Positions 25,789 through 37,902 of a stretch of DNA of 64,000 bases are shown one piece after another. Position numbers and translations under genes: made by a program. The notes under the pieces are model-generated. The model was not told the DNA's origin, ran no database searches, and was given only the letters and a program-made list of their open reading frames with translations. Each line of letters starts with the position of its first letter. Within the stretch, counting starts at the first letter, position 1. The stretch spans positions 4,552,001 to 4,616,000 of the forward strand of contig OX345653.1 in the NCBI GenBank assembly GCA_947044365.1. The letters are read 5' to 3'. The stretch comes from Petrosia ficiformis (Eukaryota; Porifera; Demospongiae; Haplosclerida; Petrosiidae).

Positions 25789-25868
25789 CTTTGTTACTTT
25801 ATAGTTTACGAATTCGGGATACCTCCGAATTTTATTCCATTGTCTTGGTAACAGTAATAACAAACAAG
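25789..25868. promoter_or_regulatory. Divergent promoter COX6C/AHI1 with X-box-like site
   Basis: 80 bp between start codons. 25839-25852 reads ATTGTCTTGGTAAC, which resembles the RFX X-box (GTTGCCATGGCAAC; 10 of 14 bases) with an intact GGTAAC half-site. X-boxes mark ciliary genes in animals, and AHI1 is one. Confidence 0.5.
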
Positions 25869-26199
25869 ATGGAGGATGGAAATGAATTTGTTGAAGGATT
25901 GGGCCTGTCAAAAGCTCGTTTAAGTAGGTCAAGACGCAGAAAAACTAGTATTAGAGATACCAATGTAGAAAAAAGCGTGGAAGATCAGGTTGCAGGTTCA
26001 GATATAGTAAAAGAAGAGATGGATGTAGGCTTACTACCAGTAAAACATGAATCCAAAACTCAAACTAGACTCCCTAGTGAATCTGAGATTAGCAAAGTAA
26101 CAGAACAAAAAGAATCAGGTGAAACAGCAAGCAAGACTGAGGATCACAACCCACAACAGAATCATGGTACCAACAAACTACCCATATATATATATTATA

Positions 26200-26231
<32 letters not shown>

Positions 26232-28564
26232 CTATCTACACAGAAATCTCTCCAATGGTTGCAGTTTATATACATATAGACCATGCAACTCCACTGAAAG
26301 CCAAACTATTAACAACACCTATATCGGTGAGAGTAACATTCCTTAATCAAATCAGTGGTCAACCACTCAGGAAGTCATCAACTCAAGTATCAGCTGTTTC
26401 TTACTATGAAAACGAGAATCCACAAGTGGATTACATCATGCCTATTATGACAAACATTGGTAAAATTACATGTGACAGGTACAACATACATTTGTTTTTT
26501 TTTTCCTATTTCGTATTTTACACTTGTCATTCAGGAGGGGTCAATTCATAGCTGAATGGAATGAAGACCTTGTGTTTTGTGAACGAAAAGATCATCTCTT
26601 GGAATCAGAACATGTGACAGTTTTAATTGAATTGTTATTATTACCTCACAATACATCACCACACTGTATAGCATGGGGAATCATTCTGCCTACCAAGATC
26701 TCTATAGGAATTGACTTACCTGTACAACTGTATCATGTTCCCAGGTTTTGGAGAGCAGACAAAAATGTGAGTAGTTAATACTTTATGTATAATAGTATAT
26801 CGAAAATCATTTAGTCTGTAGACCTAATTGAAACGCGTCGACCTCGACATTACCCCACAGTGTTATATATGAACATCACAATAAAGGATATCACTTCTCT
26901 ACCCAATGAACCAAGTCTTCGATCTGTCATGCCAACAGTTCCAGTGAGTAACATTCATTAATTATTATATTTTGTTATAATCCTACATGTACCTACAGGA
27001 GAGCAGTCAAATAAAAACAGATGAATACCTAAGGAATATGTAAATGGATACACATCACATCAATGTAGTATTCAATATACTACACCTTTCCATTATAGGT
27101 TGAAAGGAAGCCAATTGAGTTTATCTACTACTGATGGTGATACTCCAAAATGGAGCAGGCTTCCTGGTCAATCTTGTGCTGTGCCTGACAAGCTCCTTAC
27201 TACTTTAAGCACTGGAACTGAAGGATGTTCTTGTCTTTCCTTCTCTTCTTCTGGAAGGTAAATATTTCTCAAATCACCTATACACAGTGTAGTAGCGATG
27301 TATTGATAAAAATTAATAGATTTCTTGCTGCAGCTTGTGTTGATAGAGAAGAGTTTAGTATTAAAATATATGAAGTAAGAATTAATATAATTTCTCTCTC
27401 GTTAGTCAAATGGTATTTAATATTCAGGTAATTACATGGAAACTCGTGTGTTCCCTACCTTGTGGTGTGGGTTTAATACATGAATGTAACTGGTCACATG
27501 ATGACCTTTGTATAGCTTGTGCTTCAGCTAGTGGACTATGTCAGTGAGTATACTGTACCTCATAATGATCATACCATATATGGTATGTATAATTTACAGT
27601 GTGTGGATGTTAGCTGAACAAGTCACAGAACACGTGTTACCTCATCCAGCATATGTATATTCTGTGCAATGGATTGGAAATTCAAGTGTTGTTGTTACAG
27701 CTTGTTATGATGGTGCAATACGATGTTGGATGAATGAAAAAGTATATAAATATATGTATTATGAAAGGTGAAGTTTATCACTTATTATATTATTAATAGT
27801 TAATTCAGGTATTGATGGGAAGCAGTGGTAGTAGGATAAACACATTGTGTTATGAATATAATACTAATAAGTTATATTCCGCTGATGCTACAGGATGTAT
27901 TACTATATGGATAGTGGATAATATGTTAGGTAAGTACTACTAATACCTACTTGTTATAAAATTAAATGATACTATATAGATCAGATTAGTTTAAAACAAG
28001 AAAGAGAATTTCATATATCTGAGATAAAGGTATATTAACCCTCACCTGTGTAGAGGGATTTTGCTTATCACCACATTTTCTATTTAGGATTGTAGTGTTC
28101 AACAACTTGTTCTATTTACTGGTCAACAGAGACTACTAGTTCATGCACTCAATAAACCTTACTATATCTTGGATTTAAGATTGTAAGTCACATGACTAAT
28201 ACTACTAGGCTAAAATTAAATGTTTACACAGAGGAATTGTGAACACTGTACTGAATGTACTACAACCATCAACAATTCCATGTGCAGTATGTCTTACTCC
28301 TTGTGGAGGACTGGTGCTTGCTAGTAACTCACAAGGTGTTTTAACAATCTGGGATACAGACACAGGTACTATACCACACAAACATATAGTATAGTAAATT
28401 CCATTTTCACAGGAGAAGTTGTATTTGAAAATATTTTACCTAATCTAAAGACACGTGTATCATCAATACGTTATCATCCATATGATCACATAGCAGCCTG
28501 TTCAGCTGTAGGACCAAATCAAAAACTAGTTATACTAACAGGAATTTCAACTGTCAAGAGATAA
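25869..28564 (+). CDS. AHI1: Jouberin (AHI1), ciliary transition-zone WD40 protein
   Basis: Fourteen exons: 25869-26166, 26244-26478, 26535-26770, 26822-26943, 26999-27039, 27099-27257, 27320-27374, 27428-27543, 27600-27741, 27809-27929, 27980-28029, 28088-28182, 28232-28365, 28413-28564; 651 residues. A charged N-terminal region, then the AHI1-specific domain (ISVRVTFLNQISGQ ... SYYENENPQVDYIMPIMT, RRPRHYPTVLYMNI, KWSRLPGQSC), then WD40 repeats (FLAAACVDREEFSIKIYEV, VWMLAEQVTEHVLPHP, GAIRCWMNE, GCITIWIVD, GVLTIWDTDTGEVVFENI). The last exon matches the end of the human propeller (RYHPYDHIAACSAVGPNQKLVIL). Jouberin works at the ciliary transition zone; its loss causes Joubert syndrome. The human C-terminal SH3 domain is absent. 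The exon 3 donor (GTGA/GTAGTT) is the weakest call. Confidence 0.92.
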
Positions 28565-28626
28565 TAAGAAAAACAAGTGTTGTAATATTATGTGAAAAAA
28601 AAAAAGTTAAGTTTGGACAATATGAA

Positions 28627-31140
28627 TCACTTTGGTTGAGTTTCTCCATCTGATATATGTCTTATCATGATAACATCTTTAGGTTTATCTTTCCCTTCTT
28701 CTGGTAGTACAGGAGATACAGATATTGCTATCATATTTCCATCATGACTAAAAGCAAGTGACGATATGTCAGTTGGATAACGATGAAACTGACATAATCG
28801 TTTCTTATTGAAAGGGTCCCAGATATTCACAAACCCATCAGAACCACCTGATAATATACAAAAGCTATAAATATTTATAGTATTGTAGATGTGACCAATG
28901 GATGAGAAGGACAGTCACTTAAAATAATAATTTGATAACACTTTCTAATTTTAGTAATTATGTAAACCTAAAGTAGGTTTACTATTTAGTTGACTTCCTG
29001 TACATAATGACTAAATAAATAGTGACACATCTAATCATATATTCAAGTGACTGATTTTCTCGTCTGGTCATATATCTAAAAGAAACTTAATAACTTGTTG
29101 CAGTTATAGGTCTTTAAGAACACTCCAATAGCTTATAAACTCCTTTTCTTACCTTCATCTGTAGTCAAAAAACTAGTTATGAACTATCTGATTGGGGTGG
29201 TTCAAAACTGGTTGTCATGGATACTAGGTGTTTACAAAATAATCAATTGGGTGGTTGAAAACTGGTTGTCATGGATACTAGGTGTTTACAAAATAATCAA
29301 TTGGGGGGTTCAAAACTGGTTGTCATGGATACTAGGTGTTTACAAAATAATCAATTGGGTGGTTCAAAACTGGTTGTCATGGATACTAGGTGTTTACAAA
29401 ATAATCAATTGGGGGTTCCAAACTGGTTGTCATTAGGGCTGAGTGATATTGGTATTATTATATCACGATTGATAATTACCAAATCATTGCGATAATGATA
29501 ATATTGCGATAATTTAATATATATGTATGTGTGCTATGCCTGTTGGAATTAATGCGCACACGCTGGCTTGAAAATCACATTCTTCTGTCTTTAGCTTACT
29601 TTTATGGGAGTAATCTATAAGCTTAATGATGCTTCCAGTTCTAGTGTGAGTGAAAGCCAGGTCCACAGAAAGATGAAAGCTGCTAGTGAAAAGTGGGCGT
29701 TGCCCACAAGTGATTTATCGACCAAGCATGGGCTCAAAACGTAAAACTTCCTTGCTTTAACTGCAGAAATAGATATATCTAGATATCATGAAAAGTTGTA
29801 ATGACTGTTAAGCTTAAAGATGCTTTCAAGGAAAACTAACAAAATCGTAATTACACATGCACAGATACACATGGTAATTACTAATTATTGCGATAAAAAG
29901 TTGTTATAATCGTTATCGCGATAACCAAAAAATATCGATGTTATCGCTCAGCACTAGTTGTCATGGATACTTCGCACTTCTAGGCAGTTATTGTTAAGTA
30001 AAATAAGATACATTGTAACTTGTAAGTATCACTATTAAAACTACTTGTGTTTGTTAGGATTGATTGCTATTGACATCATCTACAACACGTGTCCTCGCTG
30101 AGAGAATGCAACCTACTTAGATATAAAAAATAGTTTGTGTATATACAGATACAAAATACCTTTTCTATTCTAATTAATGCTCACCTGTTGCAAATGTATT
30201 ATGTACATTATGAAAGCTAATAGCATTTACAGGATAAACTTTTTCAATTCCTTCCTCCTTTACTCTGTGACATTTGAATGCATATTTCTTTTGCTGGATT
30301 TCCTGTTGAGTGTCTAAATATTCTACAGCAACACGACCCTCAATGGAACTTAAAACATATCCTACAAAATAAGAGATGAGTTGTAATTATGTACCAAGTA
30401 TATCTAATTAAAGCCTGCTTACAAAATGGCAGCTAAAGGTATAGCCAATGTAATAATGGTACAATAATATATAATTATAATAATTTATTGTTATACCTTG
30501 TTTATTTGGGAAACAGCGTATACATCTTGTCTGGTATTTGAGACTCGATTGACGTCTTTGCTCTGCAAATTGCATATTGCGTAGGTCCCAAACAAATACT
30601 TTTCTATTTGTAGTCCCAACAACCAATTTCTCTCCTGATAGAGACATGGTATTAACACGCTCTCCTGACTGATGATATGAGCCAACAGAATGTTTTTGAC
30701 GTCTGTCCCATAGCTTTACAGAACAGTCCCAACTTCCAGTAACAACAATACCAAGATCTGAACAATACTCAACACATCGGATAGTATCATCATGATTTCC
30801 TGTATGAAGGGATATAGTTATAAAGTTAATTAATTATTACAATTATATGCTTACCTAATGTACTTTGTTGTTGTGAATTGAAGTCATAAGCAACTAGTGA
30901 TCGATCAAGACCAGCTGAGAATGCATGTGTTGGGTCTGAGAAACAACAGTCTAGGACTGAACCTTGGTGATAATAAGAGCATCTGTGTGCACTATCTCCT
31001 GCTGACACATTGTATAACCTAACTCCCTTGTCCCAGGAGCTAGCTAACAGAAGGGTACTTCCAGCAGCTGGAGCAAAACAAACAGAGGTTATACCATCAG
31101 TTGGAGGATTTGGTAGCTCATATTCTACACTGAGAGGCAT
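28627..31140 (-). CDS. BUB3: Mitotic checkpoint protein BUB3
   Basis: Four exons (high to low): 31140-30855, 30799-30497, 30361-30185, 28847-28627; 328 residues, exactly the human length. Seven-bladed WD40 propeller with near-identical landmarks: [108 protein letters not shown]3 carries BUB1/BUBR1 to phosphorylated KNL1 at kinetochores and delays anaphase. The open frame reaches 31155 only through GTG; ATG 31140 is used. The third intron (1.34 kb) is large for this region because it holds a minisatellite and a hAT-like MITE. Confidence 0.97.
29195..29425. repeat. Minisatellite, ~55-bp unit, in BUB3 intron 3
   Basis: About four tandem copies of a 55-bp unit starting near GTGGTTCAAAACTGGTTGTC and ending CAAAATAATCAATTGGG, nearly identical. 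The following copy is interrupted by the MITE at 29434-29956. Confidence 0.93.
29434..29956. mobile_element. hAT-like MITE, 523 bp, 8-bp target duplication
   Basis: Non-coding element inserted in the minisatellite. Terminal inverted repeats: left TAGGGCTGAGTGATATT, right end reverse-complemented TAGTGCTGAGCGATAAC (14 of 17 match). Flanked by a perfect 8-bp direct repeat GTTGTCAT (29426-29433 and 29957-29964), which is present once in each intact minisatellite unit. Several GCGATAA/TTATCGC words sit near both ends, typical of transposase-binding subterminal repeats. An 8-bp duplication with such ends points to the hAT superfamily. No transposase frame. Confidence 0.85.
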
Positions 31141-31259
31141 CCTTCTACTGGTCACTTTCAGTTTATGTCCGGTAACTAAGAGTATCCACGTGGCGCGCGC
31201 GGGATTTTTGAAAAGGGTGTGGCTAAACTTAAAGCGCGTGTTTCGCTTCCTTCAAAGAA
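31141..31259. promoter_or_regulatory. Divergent promoter BUB3/DEK, CpG-rich
   Basis: 119 bp between starts, locally GC-rich (GTGGCGCGCGCGGG near 31192) in an AT-rich region. Contains AAAGCGCGTG at 31231-31240, an E2F-like word; the same 10-mer occurs at 4943-4952. Both genes are proliferation-linked. Confidence 0.55.
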
Positions 31260-32854
31260 ATGGCTGCAGCAGAAGATAACAAAATGGTATGATGATATTT
31301 ATTATTATTTAAAAAGATATTAATTCTCCAAGCAGGAGGAACATGTAGGAACTAAGACAGAAGAAACTCAACTGGATAAGGAAGAAATTGGACCTCGAGA
31401 AACTACTGATGGAGAAGAAATGACAAATACTGATGGAGAAGAAGGAGAGCCTCAAGGTAAGTTTTTCATTTATATGTATAATGATGGGTAATATTTTTCT
31501 TTTCCAGCATTGTTTGATCAGCCATTGATTATGGAAGGTAAAAGGAAAAGAAAATCAACAGACATGTTTTCATTTGGTATTGAGGAGAAGTTTAAGAGAT
31601 CAATGGAGGTATGGTCATGAAATATATATATATGCATTATTCATTAATATTGTTACATTTCAGTATTCTGGAGGTAGTGGTGTCAAATTTGGTGATATAC
31701 CAATTAGTAAGTTTAATTAAGATATTATTGCATGCCTTTAAAATTTGTTTGTAGTTGAGTATCACATAACTAAAAATAAAGCTGATGATTTGAGAGTACT
31801 TCACAGATTATGTTTCGAGAAATCTGGAAATGTAAGTATTAATATAACCTACAGTAATAGTATTATAATTATATAATTATATACTTTTAGAAACAAGAGA
31901 TTAAACGTAATTTAAGAGGATTCAGTGGTCTTCCTGATGATAGTGAACTGTGTAAACGAAAGAGATCCTCATTAGAAAGGTAATTATCATATTCCCCTTA
32001 CAGAACTAACACCATGTGATAGTGCCATTAACAGTTTCAGTTTTGTAGTAAATATTGATTGTATATTATACTATAGGATGACTGTATCTGGTTTGAATTT
32101 ACTATGTGAAATACTGGACTTAGGTAAATTTAAAACTAAAGACAAGATAATTGATGGAATAATGGATTTCTTAAAGAATCCAATTGATTCTGGGAAGGTA
32201 TGTATAATTAAATTAGGTACTTTAATTATTATCTTTATTATCTTATCTTAGGCAATTCCAAGAAAGCGCAAGTCATCATCTGTAAGTTAATTATATTCAT
32301 ATAGCTTCATTAATATAATGTTATATTGATAGAGTGGTATGAAGAAGACCAGAAAAAAGTCCAAGCTTTCTGAGAGTGATGATAAAGATCCTGATAAAAA
32401 TGGAGACAACAAAGAAGATGATGACAACGAGATGGAGACAGAGGGTGATATAAATGTATGTATGTATTACATATTACAATAAACATTTTGTTTATCACAA
32501 GTTGTTAATAATTTACAAACTACATGTTTACCAGTTGTACTTTTTATTTAGACAAGTTCTGTAATAAAAGGTGACGAAGATGATAAAGATAAAGAAACTG
32601 AGAAAACAGAAGAGGAAATGGAAACTAAAGAGATAGGAGAAGAGAAAAAGGATGCACAAGAGGAGATACTTTTACTAGAACCGGAGAAGACAGGAGAGCA
32701 GGAACATCCAGAAACAAAGGAGGAACCTCAAATAGAACCTCAAATAGAAGAGGAAGACAAAGAAAGAGAGGAGACAGTAGAGAAGAAAGATTCAAATGTA
32801 GAATCTCAACAACCTGTTAGTAGTAGTGGAACATCAGAGAAGCAAGAAGAATGA
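31260..32854 (+). CDS. DEK: DEK chromatin protein
   Basis: Ten exons: 31260-31286, 31336-31456, 31508-31608, 31664-31706, 31755-31831, 31891-31979, 32077-32197, 32252-32281, 32333-32455, 32552-32854; 344 residues. Acidic N-terminal region, then the pseudo-SAP/SAP core: GSGVKFGDIPIIEYHI, DDLRVLHRLCF, LRGFSGL, then the SAP box LNLLCEILDLGKFKTKDKIIDGIMDFLKNP and SGKAIPRKRKSSS. The C-terminal third is a Glu/Lys/Asp-rich disordered tail (over 100 residues). DEK binds and supercoils DNA and acts as an H3.3 chaperone. The C-terminal DEK_C fold of vertebrate DEK is not evident. Confidence 0.9.
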
Positions 32855-33253
32855 TTAGTAACTAACTGGTTAGAATAATTACTACACAGCTATACACACA
32901 CTCACACACACCCAACTCTTATGAGTCTAATCAACTATGTACATAAGACTACATATTTTTCTACTATACTAGTAATACCACCTACACCAGTACATGTATA
33001 CTTACATAATACATAGCCACCATACATGCATACTATTATTATCTGTGCCTTTTCTTTTCTGACAGTAAATGCTTAACTGTACAATTATAATTGAATTAGT
33101 CAAGCACAGAAGTTAACATAATTAACATACAATTAACATACTATAATTAGTGATATACACAATTTGACATGTTCACAGCACATGCCAAGTACACAAAGAA
33201 TCCATACATTAATTACACATCACCGAAAATAGATAAACCCGTTATAAATTTTG
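32855..33253. other. Convergent 3' intergenic DEK/STIL
   Basis: AT-rich with a CACACTCACACACA run near 32896 and two AATTAACATA repeats; no gene seen. Confidence 0.6.
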
Positions 33254-35971
33254 TTATAGTAATTTCGGAAGGCTTTTTAATTTTTTAATGTCAAGAATAT
33301 TCTCTCTGTTTGTTAATCCATGTCTTGATAAGTAGTGGTGTGTATTCATGCTATAATCCATTACTGTGCTCTCTTGGGTTGTCATAGCAACAGAATTTTC
33401 GGGAGAGAGATAACGCTGTGTGATGATCTCTGCCATATTTGCTTGAGTATCAAAGGTCACATCAACTGAACTTGTTTCAGTTTCATCACATCTGTAACAA
33501 TGTGTAGTCATGTCATATTACATGTAGTAGTGTTCTACTGATACTAGTAGCAGGTCACATGATCAAAGAATGTATTAAATACCAGACAACTTGCTCTCTC
33601 TTGGTATTTGGCACTTTTTAAACTGGTATCAGTTGAACACTACTTATATATAAATTCATGCCAATACTTACTGTATTCTTGGTATGTGAAGTACTGATAA
33701 ATTTGGTGAATTGAATGATGTTTGAGAAGAGGAAATTGGTTGTCTTTTTTCAGATGACAAGACAGAGTTTGTTGTAGTAGTAGAGTCTCTAGTACCCTCA
33801 CATGATGTACTACCCAATAGCTCTTCAACTTGGTTCTGTTATTTATAAGTAGATATATGTATAATACATAATGAAATAACACACCTTTAGCTGTTGATAA
33901 ATTACTTTATGATCAACAGGGACATCCTCGTCCATGTAAGAATCAGAATCGCAATACGAGTACTCTGGACTATGTATATCAATTATTGGATTTGATAATA
34001 GGGTTGTACTCATTATACTAGACATAGTGGGTGGAGATAGAGGAGGACTCAGACTTCTTTTACTACTAATAACACTATTATGGTCATGATTGGGTGTGGC
34101 TGAACTATAATTACTTTCCAATAGACTTTGACCAGTATTAGTGGCTGCATTAACAGTAGGTATGGTCTGAACAGTTGCTTCCTTTACCAAAGTTCTATCA
34201 GACAATAAATTCTTGACCTTGAGATATATAGTGTATTAATGAAAGACACACCCACTAATTAAATTGAATACCTGTTCCTGTAATGTGACCAGTTGTTTCT
34301 GTTGTTCTTGTATTAAATCATGTTTAGTTTCACTCACATACGAATAATCTTGTGTTTTGTTTACCTCACTGAGACAAGATAAATCTGTGTCATGTGATAT
34401 CATGTTTGGTACCTAATGAAATGAGAACAGTCAATCAAAAAGGGGTTTACCCCCATACACATGTCTTACCGATACTGGTCTGGGAGCAGGTGATAATAGA
34501 GGTAAGCTCTCGTCATGGTAACCATGCTGTTTCTCCCATTGGAGCTGAGTGGTGTCAAATAAAGTATATGCAGCAGTACTCTCTATTACTGGCATCAATT
34601 CACAACACAATGACTAAAAATAAGCCATAATTAATTAATAATACCAACTGTAACACTAATTACTTCCATGGAAGATTCTCCAATATGCCATGCCCATTTC
34701 CTTCCTCCATCGTCTTTCGTAACACATTGCCATAACTGGTTCTCTTTTCCAGGTAACAAGATAAGGAATCCACACCCCTCCCCAAATACCCTATCAAGAG
34801 GAGCTGATGTGTTAATGTAATGTAATAATGCTGACCAAATCACTGGATGATCAATAGTAGCTCCACTAACCCAACTGAAAAAAACAAGAACAGGATTATA
34901 TATATATAATTATTATAGTTATATACATACATGCCAACTAGAGGTAATGAATGGGCATGTTCATCTGAAGATAGTATAGGAATGAGTTTCCGACTTTTGT
35001 CCATTGAAAGATATCTGAAGATTATATCAAATGGAATATATACATGTAATACTCAGTCTATCATATACCCTGTATGAATAGTTCCTTGTAGAGATGATAA
35101 CGAGTGAAATCCAGTGAGGTTTCTTGAAAGAGCTGTTGAGAGTAGAGGAGGACAGGACACTGGATGGACTCTTGCTATCGCTGACGGTAGAACACATCCA
35201 CCTGTAAAAAAATACATCACATTTTATATACTCACAAATATCACACATCTCTCACATTTTATGATCACCCTGTCATGTGACAATAGAATAATTATAAGAC
35301 GTAATGACAGTAATGAATGAATCCCAAATGTTTTATGACTTAAAAGCCTTTGTGATAAAGATGTGAATGCTTCTTGTAGAGTACTCATGTTGTGTGTTAA
35401 TATACCATTCCTATGACTGCCTCTTCTACATTCAATAACCTGGAAACAAAATATCACATGACATCACATGACACTCACGTACCTTGCTGTGTATTGGAAT
35501 ATCACCAGGTAGGACTATTGTTGGGTGTAGTTTCATGCATCCTTTTTCTCTTATCCATTTTCCTGGATCGAAACGATTAACTTCCAACACAACACGATTA
35601 TCTGATAGATACAATAATTTTTGTATAGTAATAACAATATTCATACATACCAGTTGATATAACCAGAGTGGCCATAAGCCATGCCTCACTATCACATGAT
35701 TGTCGTGATGAGTGACGTACAGCCATATCCATTACGTTACTGTTAATCTTCACTTTTATCCATCTAAATACATGAAGAGGTTATAATTATAATTTATATA
35801 ATTATAATTGTTTTATTTTTACCCAGCAGCTGACAGATGTAACTTAATTATATCTCCAGTTGGTCTTTCATCCCTATTTTAAAAAAAAGGTATAGTAATA
35901 ATCAATGGAGTATATTACACTGACCATAAGCAAGTTTTGGAGGGAGGAAAAGAGATGTACCCTTCTTCCAT
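33254..35971 (-). CDS. STIL: STIL/SAS-5/Ana2 centriole duplication factor
   Basis: Thirteen exons (high to low): 35971-35925, 35873-35823, 35763-35651, 35601-35483, 35439-35232, 35201-35069, 35014-34931, 34874-34664, 34613-34470, 34412-34272, 34217-33885, 33835-33672, 33491-33254; 661 residues. N-terminal STIL domain: CLWDERPTGDIIKLHLS, VNRFDPG, PTIVLPGDIPI, LLSLRL, LQGTIHTGYLSMDKSRKLIPIL, SLPLVGIWVSGA. Central coiled coil KHDLIQEQQKQLVTLQEQ (PLK4-binding in STIL), STAN motif VIYQQLKNQVEELLG (SAS-6-binding), and C-terminal SPENSVAMTTQE...HHYLSRHGL and ILDIKKLKSLPKLL, which match the human C terminus (LDVKRLRQLPKLF). STIL couples PLK4 to SAS-6 when a procentriole forms. Half the human length, mostly through a shorter disordered middle. 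The donor of exon 5 (A/GTATAT) is the least certain. Confidence 0.93.
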
Positions 35972-36059
35972 TTTCCCGGGTAATTATAATTATTTGCACA
36001 TGCGCAGTTAATCATCACAAAACGAGGTTGCGCAATTAATTATAATTCGTGTGATTGTT
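35972..36059. promoter_or_regulatory. Divergent promoter STIL/BZW1
   Basis: 88 bp between start codons. Contains GCACATGCGCAG (about 35996-36007), close to the NRF1 motif TGCGCATGCGC, common in animal housekeeping bidirectional promoters. Assignment is by eye only. Confidence 0.45.
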
Positions 36060-37768
36060 ATGTGTGCAGCTAAAGAACAACGTCCAACTCTTCAAGTAAG
36101 CTCTCTTCATCTTCATGTATGTGAGATATATGATATTTTTCACAGGGTACGAGATACAAAACAAGAAAAAGAGACGAGAAAGTTAAATATGATCCTAAAA
36201 CGTTTTGTGAAGTTATAATTGCCACAATAAATGAAGCAGGTGGAGACTTAGAAGCCATTTCAGCAGCTCTTGACAAAGAGGGAGGAAAGCAAGATTACAA
36301 GTGAGTTAGGTGACAAGAATGGACGATGTAGTAATTGTGATATTTTAGCCAATATGCAGAGCAGTTGTTAGACATATTAATAGCTGGAGGTATGTTACAA
36401 GCCGGAGGGATTATTAGTGAACAAGTAGCTGATGTGTGCGTTGTTTCAGCTGAACCAACTTTAGAGGCTATCAGAGGACACATTGGGGTTGGTTGATTAA
36501 ATAATATCTTGCTGATATTGTAATGTTTTCTTCCACATCAGATACTAGTTGGGTTGCTACGACGATACCGATACTTGCAGAAGAATGTAAAAGATGAGAT
36601 GAACAAAGTTTTGACGTATCTTAAACAATTCACAGAATCACAAAGAAAGAGTCTTGCTATATTTGTAGCACTGTGTATATCAGAGAATCTCGTGACACCT
36701 GGGATTATATACGAGTTGTTCAGTGATCATTTAGTCAAGGATGAGAACGTGACTTTAGCATTTTCAACTGTTTTGTTTTCAACATGGTTGAATGAGAAGG
36801 GTATTGTTAATGTTGGTAGTGCTTTACGCAAAGTACACCTAGAAGATAAACTATTGGTGAGAATATTATTATTATCTGTATGATTATAAGTATATCCATC
36901 TTTAGAAACTGTTGCCACCTCCTAAGAGAAGAGAACATGTGTTTGATGAACATTTTGAGAAAGCTGGACTCACTGAGTTAGTGACGTTCAGGAAGTCACA
37001 GCAGAACACAAGAATTAAGAGAAAACTAAAGGATGAACTAGGTATGTACATCGAGAGATTATTTTTACCATATATGGGCATTTGTTAATGCTGGATATAA
37101 CTCTGTTTAGATGAATATATCAAAGATAATGCTCAAATATCAGTAATATTGGATCATTGCCAAGAGTATCTTGACTCAACAAAAACACTGACAGATGTAC
37201 ACATCACAATCCTCTTATGGAGAAGTGTAATGGGTGCAGTTGAATGGAATAAGAAAGAGGATCTGTTAGGTGACCAAGCTTTGAGACATTTGACGGTGAG
37301 ATTAAAATAGAATCATGTGACATTTATCATTTTATATTTGTTTTAGATGTGGTGTGGTCTCTTTGAACCATATTGTGAACGAGGTACACCTCAGTTGACT
37401 CTTCTTCTTCAGATTCAGGAGTTTTGCTACGAAAACATGAATTTTATGAAAATATTTCACAAAATTGTATTGCTGTTATATAATTGTGAGTTCATATAAA
37501 CCACGCCCATGAATTTACTCTAATATCTGATCATGTGACTAGTTTTCTATTATTTCAGATGATATATTGAGTGAACAGGCTATTTTGAAATGGTATAATG
37601 ATGCTCATTACGCAAAAGGAAAGAGCGTGTTTTTACCTCAAATGAAAAAAATGGTCGACTGGCTCCTGACTGCTGAAGAGGAGTCAGACGAAGAGAAAGA
37701 GGTGTGTGATATAATGACTCACTCTGACTGATATAATTAATGTTCTTTCTCATTTCCAGCTTCAGTGA
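36060..37768 (+). CDS. BZW1: eIF5-mimic protein (BZW1/BZW2)
   Basis: Nine exons: 36060-36095, 36146-36300, 36349-36487, 36542-36856, 36906-37041, 37111-37295, 37347-37485, 37559-37701, 37760-37768; 418 residues, one less than human BZW1. Begins [17 protein letters not shown], continues [19 protein letters not shown] and GGMLQAGG, and ends in a HEAT-like W2 domain ([28 protein letters not shown]) with the acidic EEESDEEKE tail that binds eIF2/eIF3. 5MPs compete with eIF5 and tighten start-codon selection. The last exon encodes only two residues and the stop. Confidence 0.95.
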
Positions 37769-37902
37769 TCACAAAAGAGCAGACTAATTATTAAAATTTA
37801 TATAAATTATTATTGATTTATTTACCAACGAATCTGCACTGATCCTCTTATGTAATGATGGGAGGGGAAGCAAGTACAACCACGTGTGGTATTTGATACA
37901 AG

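Noticed and set aside
29179..29495. 85-codon frame with repeated [13 protein letters not shown]
   Set aside because: Product of the 55-bp minisatellite in BUB3 intron 3.
31141..31155. N-terminal extension of BUB3 (TSRR)
   Set aside because: Starts with GTG; the ATG at 31140 gives exactly the family length.
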